NCBI GenBank assembly: GCA_964648215.1
Contig: CAZYMF010000063.1
Coordinates: 1-23,021, forward strand
Reading direction: 5' to 3'
Source: CAZYMF01 sp964648215
GTDB taxonomy: Bacteria > Desulfobacterota > Binatia > HRBIN30 > JACQVA1
Length of the DNA stretch: 23,021 nt
The position numbers were made by a program, and so were the translations under genes. Positions 15,561 to 21,499 of the stretch are shown here, in pieces (positions within the stretch are counted from its first letter, which is position 1; each line of letters starts with the position of its first letter). The notes under the pieces were generated by a model that ran no database searches, was not told the DNA's origin, and saw only the letters and a list, made by a program, of their open reading frames with translations.

Positions 15561-17555
15561 TTAGTCGGCGTAGCCGAGCGCGCGCAGGCGCTCCTTGGTG
15601 GCCTGGTCGATCTTCACGCTACCGCGCCGGCCCTCGAGGCCGCGATACACCTTCCAGCGCGCGTTGAGAGCTTCGCCCAGGGCGGTCAGGCGCTTGTGTC
15701 TCCCCCACTCGGTCCCGCGGGCGAGGTTCTTGCGCTCGGCGCGATCCTCGGCACCGTACAGCTCCACACGCGGGGGCTGAAACACGTGGATCAGCGTGTC
15801 GGCCGGCGACTCCTTCATCGCCTCGCAATCGGTCCGCCGCTCGGGATTGCAGAGCCAGCCGTAGATGGCGCCGCGATCGCTCGCCGAGCCGTCGAGCAGG
15901 GCGGGCACCAAGGTTTTGCCGTCGACCCCGGCGGGCGTCTGAGCCCCGGCCAGCTCGAGCGCCGTCGGCATGACGTCGACCAGGCTCACCGGGTCCGGCA
16001 CGACCCGCCCGCCGGTGATTCCGGGCACGCGCATGATCAGGGGCACGTGGACCACCTCGCGGTAGAGGGTACGCTGGTGCCCTTTGCCGCCGTGCTCGAA
16101 GAACTCGTCGCCGTGGTCCGCGGTCACGATCACCGCCGTGCGGTCGCTCACGCCCATGTCGTCGAGCGCGGCGAGAATCTTGGCCACGTGGTCGTCGACC
16201 CAGCGGATCTCGCCGTCGTACAACGCCAGCACGTGCTGCAGGTCACGCTGCGGCATGCCGCGCCGAATGGCCTTGTTGTGCATGAAGTTCGTCCCGGTGA
16301 CCGTGCCCTTGTAGTCCGGGTCGAACATCTTGTCGTACGGCGCCGGCGGCGCGTAGTCGTAGTGGACATCCCAGAAATGCACGAACAGGAAGAAGCGGCC
16401 GTGCTGCTGCCGCAGCCAGGCGAGCGCGTGGTCGGTCACGTTCGGCGCCGGCTCCAGGCTCAGCTCCTCGTACCAGGCCTTCCCCTGCACGCTACTGTCG
16501 TCGTAGTAGTCGAAGCCGCGCTGGAAACCGTAGCGCGGCTGCAGCCAGAGGGCGGAAACCACGCCTCCCGTGCTCAACCCGGCACGCCGCAGCATCTCCG
16601 CCAGCGTCGGCACGCCCGGGGGAAGCTGATCGTTCTGGGAGATCACCCCGTGGGACAGCAGGTAGCGACCGGTGAGCAGGGACATGTGCGACGGCAGCGT
16701 CCACGACGTCGCGCTCATCGCGTTGGCGAAACGCACCCCATCCCGCGCCACCCGATCGATGGCCGGGCTGGTGTCGTGGGGATTGCCGTAGCAGCCCAGG
16801 TGATCGGCGCGCAGGCTGTCGATGGAGATGAGAACCACGTTGTCGACGTGCGGCACGGCACCCGCCGCGGGTACCGCCAGCGGTGCCGGTACCGGCGCCG
16901 CCGCTGGCGACGAGCCGGCGGGTAGAAGAACGAAGACGATGGCCGCAGCCGCCGCTGCGCTTCCCGCCGATACCGCCAGGCGCCCACCCGGCCGCAACCG
17001 CACCATCGCGGTGGCGCAGCCGCCGGCGAGAACGAGCGTGGCCAGGGCGATCCAGGTACCGTCGCGCAACAAGACCCACGCCGAGTTGCGCAGCAGGATG
17101 TGCACCGTCCACGCCTTGGGCACGTGCACGGTGGCCGCGTAGCTGACGAGGTGCACCGTCAAGGCGAGGCCCAGCAAGACCGTCAAGGCGACACCGACGC
17201 TCGCCGGGCGGCGCCGCAAGGAGAGAAGCGCCCCCACCGCGACGGCCAGCAGCGCACCGACGACCAGGTTGGGCACCAGCACGCCCCCGGCCACCACCAG
17301 CTTGGCGGCAAAGCCGTCGCCCAGGAAGCGGTCGAGCGCCCCCTGCTGCAGCCAATGAGCCCCACCGGGCAACACGACGAACAGCTTTACGCAGTAGTCG
17401 TACATCTGCGTGCGCGCGAACTCGTGCGGGCTGACGAGGAACCCCCGAAAACGCAGCGCAATGAGCAGGGTCTCGATCACGATCTGCCACAGCCCGAGCA
17501 GCAACGCCGCCGTGAACGCCGCGCGCAGGTGCGCCTTGAAACCACGATTCACCAT
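15561..17555 (-). CDS. Membrane-anchored sulfatase-like protein with Thr at the nucleophile position
   Basis: 664 residues. Five hydrophobic segments (about 13-35, 82-112, 119-142, 167-185, 192-213) are followed by an Ala/Pro-rich linker and an extracytoplasmic alkaline-phosphatase-superfamily domain. Metal ligands are seen in LISIDSLRADHLGCYG (D246), VTADHGDEFFEHGGKGHQ and RTLYREVVHVPLIMRVPG. The sulfatase signature region reads SWTLPSHMSLLTGRY: Thr286 stands where a sulfatase has the formylglycine Cys/Ser, and His replaces Arg. A classic FGly sulfatase is therefore unlikely; 5 TM helices plus a Thr nucleophile recall LtaS/EptA phosphotransferases, but overall text is sulfatase-like. The C-terminus ends in ERLRALGYAD, common in this family. 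Start ATG 17555 with AGGAGG 13 bases upstream, an unusually long spacer. Confidence 0.85.
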   Translation of the reverse strand: MVNRGFKAHLRAAFTAALLLGLWQIVIETLLIALRFRGFLVSPHEFARTQMYDYCVKLFVVLPGGAHWLQQGALDRFLGDGFAAKLVVAGGVLVPNLVVGALLAVAVGALLSLRRRPASVGVALTVLLGLALTVHLVSYAATVHVPKAWTVHILLRNSAWVLLRDGTWIALATLVLAGGCATAMVRLRPGGRLAVSAGSAAAAAAIVFVLLPAGSSPAAAPVPAPLAVPAAGAVPHVDNVVLISIDSLRADHLGCYGNPHDTSPAIDRVARDGVRFANAMSATSWTLPSHMSLLTGRYLLSHGVISQNDQLPPGVPTLAEMLRRAGLSTGGVVSALWLQPRYGFQRGFDYYDDSSVQGKAWYEELSLEPAPNVTDHALAWLRQQHGRFFLFVHFWDVHYDYAPPAPYDKMFDPDYKGTVTGTNFMHNKAIRRGMPQRDLQHVLALYDGEIRWVDDHVAKILAALDDMGVSDRTAVIVTADHGDEFFEHGGKGHQRTLYREVVHVPLIMRVPGITGGRVVPDPVSLVDVMPTALELAGAQTPAGVDGKTLVPALLDGSASDRGAIYGWLCNPERRTDCEAMKESPADTLIHVFQPPRVELYGAEDRAERKNLARGTEWGRHKRLTALGEALNARWKVYRGLEGRRGSVKIDQATKERLRALGYAD

Positions 17556-17568
17556 TCTATCCGTCGTT

Positions 17569-17574
17569 CCTCCT
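17569..17574 (-). promoter_or_regulatory. AGGAGG ribosome site with long spacer before sulfatase-like gene
   Basis: The perfect AGGAGG on the minus strand is separated by 13 bases from the ATG at 17555. No in-frame ATG, GTG or TTG lies nearer, so this site is taken as the initiator despite the long spacer. It lies in the 55-base gap after the phosphodiesterase gene. Confidence 0.5.
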
Positions 17575-17610
17575 GAACTCTTCACCGCGCCAAGCCGGCC
17601 ATCGCCGCGA

Positions 17611-19026
17611 TCAGTCTGCCATCGCTGCGAAATCGCTCGGCGGCCGATCGCCGAGCGCCCTGCCCTGCATGTCCTCGGGAACATCTAATCCTAGCAGCCG
17701 GAGCACGGTCGGCGCTACGTCCAGGAGACGCAAGCCAAGCACCCGCCCGGTCCGGCCGCCGCGACCGGGATCCGCACAGAGAAAGATCCCGTTCCAGTCG
17801 TGATTGGCGTCGTCCGGGCCGGTGTCGTTGTCGAACGTGTGGACGTCGCCGTAGCCGACGCTGCCAATCGAACGCCAGGCCAGGTCGCCGAAGTAGACCA
17901 GGAGATCCGGAGCGATGCCGTTCACCTCGCGGTAGAGCTCTTCGGGGCGGAAGGCGGTCGACCCGAGCGGCTCACTCTTTGGATCCTTCAGCTCGGCGAC
18001 CTCGGCGATGAGATCGTCACGCACCTTCTCGTAGTCGGCGGCCGCCACCGTCCCCTCCGGCTCGCGCCCTCTGACGTTGACAAACAACCGAGCATAGTAG
18101 CCGCCTTCTCCCCACACGCGGGTGCGTTTCCACTCGACGAGCCTGGCGCTGAACGGGGTGACCGCCGTCGGCCGAGCCAGCAACTCGAGGTGACCGCTCC
18201 GTCGCAACCACTCGTTGACGCAGAGACCACCGGCCAGGGGCTTCGCCCCGTGGTCGGAAACCACGACGATCGCGGCATCGTCACCGATATGGTGCAGGAG
18301 CTCGCCGACCTCGTCGTCGACGTAGCGATAGTAGTCGCGCACGGCAGCGGCGAACGGGTTGCCCGGCTCGTGCTTGGGGTGGCGCGGGTCGAAATACTTC
18401 CAGAAGGCATGATGCACCCGATCGATCCCCATCTCCACCATCATGAAGAAGTCCCAGGGCTTGGAGGTGACGAGATGGCGGGCGACCGCGAAGTGCTTTC
18501 TGGTCTTCTCGTAGATCCGCCGCAGCAGCCCGGACTTGTCGTCGCTGCGGAAGTTGTCGACGTCGAAGACGTAGCCACCGGACACTCGCTCGACCTCGTC
18601 CCGGAGCGAGGCGGGATACGTGTACGTGCTCTGGCGCGACGGCGTCAGGAAGCAGCTCACCACGCATCCATTGACCGCCCGGGGCGGGTAGGAGGGCGGC
18701 ACTCCGAGCAGCACGACGCGCTTGCCCGCGCGCGAGGCGAGGTCCCAGACCGCGTCATGGGTAACGGAGCGTGAGCTGGCGAAGGCATAGTCTTCATAGG
18801 TGTGGGCGCACCGGTTGCGGAAGCCGTACAGGCCGAGCTGCCCGGGATCCTTCGCGGTCATCATCGACGCCCACGCCGGCACGGTTATCGGCGGATGGAC
18901 CGAGCGCAGCTCGCCCCACACCCCCCGGCGCATCAGCCCGGCCAGGTGCGGCAGCTCGTCCCGCCACAGATCGAAGACCAGCCACGGCGCCGCACCGTCC
19001 AGCCCGAGAACGGCAACGCGGCTCAT
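17611..19026 (-). CDS. Type I phosphodiesterase/nucleotide pyrophosphatase-like protein
   Basis: 471 residues of the alkaline phosphatase superfamily, PF01663-like. Metal and catalytic residues: D10 in VLGLDGAAPW, the nucleophile T48 in PPITVPAWASMMT, IDRVHHAFWKYF, VVVSDHGAKPLAGG, and the late NHDWNGIFLC. No signal peptide or membrane segment is evident, so a cytosolic location is likely unless exported otherwise. Proteins of this type, often annotated AP3A hydrolase or phosphodiesterase, are frequent in bacterial polysaccharide loci, but their substrates are mostly unknown. It lies 16 bases after the CMAH-like gene and 55 before the sulfatase-like gene; an internal ATG and no strong ribosome site make the start (just before the first beta strand) the natural choice. 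Confidence 0.87.
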   Translation of the reverse strand: MSRVAVLGLDGAAPWLVFDLWRDELPHLAGLMRRGVWGELRSVHPPITVPAWASMMTAKDPGQLGLYGFRNRCAHTYEDYAFASSRSVTHDAVWDLASRAGKRVVLLGVPPSYPPRAVNGCVVSCFLTPSRQSTYTYPASLRDEVERVSGGYVFDVDNFRSDDKSGLLRRIYEKTRKHFAVARHLVTSKPWDFFMMVEMGIDRVHHAFWKYFDPRHPKHEPGNPFAAAVRDYYRYVDDEVGELLHHIGDDAAIVVVSDHGAKPLAGGLCVNEWLRRSGHLELLARPTAVTPFSARLVEWKRTRVWGEGGYYARLFVNVRGREPEGTVAAADYEKVRDDLIAEVAELKDPKSEPLGSTAFRPEELYREVNGIAPDLLVYFGDLAWRSIGSVGYGDVHTFDNDTGPDDANHDWNGIFLCADPGRGGRTGRVLGLRLLDVAPTVLRLLGLDVPEDMQGRALGDRPPSDFAAMAD

Positions 19027-19042
19027 GGAACGCCGCGGTTCC

Positions 19043-20299
19043 CTAGATTTTGCAGAGCCAGGTCCAGAACTCCTTGTTGTAACGGTCGGGATTGCGCGCC
19101 AGGCGAACACGGAAGGACAAGACCAGATTCTCCCATGGCGCCTGCTCGCTCACGCCGAGGTGCACCAGCCGATCGGCAATCCTGATCCGCAGATTCCACG
19201 CCGACGGCACGCCGCGATAGACCGGGTCCCGATCGCGGGTGAAATCCATCACCCAGTCGCCACCGGCAGGTCCTTCCACCGCCCACCAGACGACCGTGCC
19301 GATTCGTTTTGCCACGTCCGGTCTCGCGGCGAGCAGCTCGCCGAAGTAGCGGCGGAAACGCTCGAACAGATCCGGGGGCGCAGGTTCCTCCCCGGCGAAA
19401 TACTCGGCAATCTGCCCCCGCCGCTCGGCGCTCAACGCCTCGATCGTCTCCATCCGCCGCTTCCAATCAGGCGGTGGATTCAGACGATGCAAGCCGCCCG
19501 CGGGGCTCCACTGGTCGCCGGGATTCAGCTGCAGCCCCTCGATTTCCGGCGCGGCCTGCGCCAGAGCTTCGATCGCGTCCTGCGGCGTGTTGACGTAGTT
19601 GGCCGTATTCAGGTGCAGCTGATCGGCCGCCAGCAGCGCGAAGTTGCCGGCCGCCGGCACCACCCGTTTCGCTCGCAGCAGGCGCGCCCAGTTGACGAAC
19701 TCCTCCAAGTGAGCGCGTTTACTCTCGCGCCAGCGTTCGATCTTGGAGGCGAGCGGGAACTCGAAGCACCCCGGGTACTGGCTGGCGCCGGTAAACGTCA
19801 GGAACGCCAGGTCGATCTGCTGCTCGTCGCCCAAGCGACGGAGCGTGGCGTCATCGAGGTGGCAGTCATTGACGTTGAGCACGTTCATCGTCCCGTCACT
19901 CAGCAGGATGGCACTGTCATCCCAGGGTCGATCGGGCGCGACGAGGCGAGCGCGCAGTCCGCCGCCACAGTCGAAGGTCTGTCCGAAGTCGATCTCGGTG
20001 ATGCGATGGAAGCCGAGCGCGGCAAGGCGGTCGCGGAAGCGCTTGCGGCCGAAATTGGCGATCAGGACCTCGACCTTCTTGTCGATGTGCGCCAGCGTGG
20101 GCGGATCGAAATGGTCGGGATGCTCGTGCGAGATGTAGACATAGTCCAGCGCCGGCAGATCACGCACGCCCAGGGCCAGCGGTGGAAAGTGCCACCAGGT
20201 GCCATGGTAGGTGGGATCGTTCAACCAGGGATCCATCAGGATGCGCGTGCCCCCGGACTCCATCAGAATACAAGCATGCCCCAAATACGTGACCTTCAT
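19043..20299 (-). CDS. MBL-fold protein resembling the CMAH/NamH metal-binding half, without Rieske domain
   Basis: 418 residues. The N-terminus begins directly with the MBL fold: YLGHACILMESGG, LMDPWLNDPTYHGTWWHFPP, then the metal motif ISHEHPDHFDP (H58, H60, D62, H63) and NVNDCHLDD. The rest, with FLTFTGASQYPGCFEFPL, VPAAGNFALL, LQLNPGDQWSP and the end segment LSFRVRLARNPDRYNKEFW, matches by memory the order of segments in vertebrate CMP-Neu5Ac hydroxylase and bacterial NamH. Those enzymes carry an N-terminal Rieske [2Fe-2S] domain for oxygen chemistry, which is absent here and not encoded nearby. It may be a hydrolase, or it may pair with a Rieske protein elsewhere. It overlaps the GT4 gene upstream by ATGA. 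Confidence 0.82.
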   Translation of the reverse strand: MKVTYLGHACILMESGGTRILMDPWLNDPTYHGTWWHFPPLALGVRDLPALDYVYISHEHPDHFDPPTLAHIDKKVEVLIANFGRKRFRDRLAALGFHRITEIDFGQTFDCGGGLRARLVAPDRPWDDSAILLSDGTMNVLNVNDCHLDDATLRRLGDEQQIDLAFLTFTGASQYPGCFEFPLASKIERWRESKRAHLEEFVNWARLLRAKRVVPAAGNFALLAADQLHLNTANYVNTPQDAIEALAQAAPEIEGLQLNPGDQWSPAGGLHRLNPPPDWKRRMETIEALSAERRGQIAEYFAGEEPAPPDLFERFRRYFGELLAARPDVAKRIGTVVWWAVEGPAGGDWVMDFTRDRDPVYRGVPSAWNLRIRIADRLVHLGVSEQAPWENLVLSFRVRLARNPDRYNKEFWTWLCKI

Positions 20300-21495
20300 C
20301 CGCTCCTCGCTCCCGATGAAGTCTCGACCGGCAGCGACGCTCGGAGGCCTCGCTGCGCCGCCAGGTTCAAGTACAGTTCCTCCATCTGTCGTACCATCGA
20401 ACGGGCCGAGAACCCGTCGACGACGATGCGACGGCCGAGCCGTCCCATCTCTCGGGCACGCTCCGGTTGCGCGAGCACTTCGGCGATCGCCGCCGCCAGA
20501 GCCGCCGGGTCCCTCGGTGGTACCAGCAGACCGCTTTGGCCGTGCCGCACGACCTCACCGGTGCCGCCGACGTCCGTAGCCACCACGGGCTTCTCCATCG
20601 CCATGGCTTCGAGAATCGCGTTCGACATCCCCTCATCGTGCGACGACAAGACGAACACGTCGAATGCCGACAGCACTTCCGGAATGTCGCTGCGCCGCCC
20701 GAGCAACAGGAGATGCTTCGACAGACCCATGGCCCGCACGAGCTCCTGCAGCTGGCCGTCCAGGTTGATCTCGCCCACGACCACCGCGTGGAGCCGCGGA
20801 TCCCTCTCCCGGACGCGGGCGATCGCGCGAATGAATTCCTCGACGCCCTTGCGCACGCGCATGCGGGTCACGATCCCCACGACGCGCGCGTCGTCCGGCA
20901 GACCCACACGCGCCCTGAAATTGTCGGGGGGCAGCGGCTGAAAGCGGTCGGTATCGACACCACTCGGGATGACGACCATTTTGTCGCGCGAGCAGCCTTC
21001 GTTGTCATGCACGAAGTCGCGCACGGCCTCGGCGTTGACCGCCACGAGATTGGCCAAGCCATTGCCGATCTTGGCACTGATGAGCTCAAAGCCGCGGCGC
21101 TCGTGACAGCCGCGTTTGCTGCACAGCACCGTCGGCACCCCGGCCAGCCGAGCGCTCACGGCGCCCACGAGGTTGGCCCGCAAGAGATAGTTGTGCACGA
21201 TCTCCGGACGCCAGAGCCGGAGAGCGCGCCGCAATGCCGCGACGCGTGTGATCAAGCCCGCCCCCCGGAAGCTCAGGCCGGCACCGGGCGTCTCGACCGG
21301 CACCCCGATCTCGCGCACGCGATCCAACAGCGACCCCTCCCCCGACAGACAGTACAGCGCCGGCTCGAATCGGTCGCGGTCGAGCAGGCGCAACACCTGC
21401 AGCAGATGGGTCTGGCTCCCGCCGACCTCCATCGACTTGATGACGTAGGCGATTCGCATCCTGGCTCGCGTGTCACGACTGGAGTGATCGCTCAT
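20296..21495 (-). CDS. GT4 family glycosyltransferase
   Basis: 399 residues, GT-B fold. The N-terminal acceptor loop is IAYVIKSMEVGGSQTHLLQVL (15-35), a conserved basic region SKRGCHERRG occurs mid-domain, VNAEAVRDFV and IPSGVDTDRF mark the interdomain link, VTRMRVRKGVEEFI is the donor domain start, and the E-x7-E motif is E288/E296 in HDEGMSNAILEAMAMEKP. The role is cytosolic sugar transfer in glycan repeat-unit assembly. The start is placed at ATG 21495; ATG 21459, just before RIAYVI, is possible and would remove 12 charged residues; neither has a strong ribosome site. It lies only 4 bases after the beta-helix gene, so transcription probably continues from there. Confidence 0.92.
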   Translation of the reverse strand: MSDHSSRDTRARMRIAYVIKSMEVGGSQTHLLQVLRLLDRDRFEPALYCLSGEGSLLDRVREIGVPVETPGAGLSFRGAGLITRVAALRRALRLWRPEIVHNYLLRANLVGAVSARLAGVPTVLCSKRGCHERRGFELISAKIGNGLANLVAVNAEAVRDFVHDNEGCSRDKMVVIPSGVDTDRFQPLPPDNFRARVGLPDDARVVGIVTRMRVRKGVEEFIRAIARVRERDPRLHAVVVGEINLDGQLQELVRAMGLSKHLLLLGRRSDIPEVLSAFDVFVLSSHDEGMSNAILEAMAMEKPVVATDVGGTGEVVRHGQSGLLVPPRDPAALAAAIAEVLAQPERAREMGRLGRRIVVDGFSARSMVRQMEELYLNLAAQRGLRASLPVETSSGARSG

Positions 21496-21499
21496 CCGT

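Noticed and set aside
15561..17555. Calling the protein a formylglycine-dependent sulfatase
   Set aside because: The position that must be Cys or Ser is Thr, and the following Arg is His; the name sulfatase-like is kept only for the fold.
19043..20299. A complete sialic-acid pathway in the window
   Set aside because: No NeuB, NeuC, NeuA or Pse/Leg enzymes are present, so the CMAH-like gene alone does not support a nonulosonate product.
18800..20941. Plus-strand open frame of about 700 codons opposite the phosphodiesterase, CMAH-like and GT4 genes
   Set aside because: Spans three real minus-strand genes with different functions and has no recognisable fold or start context.
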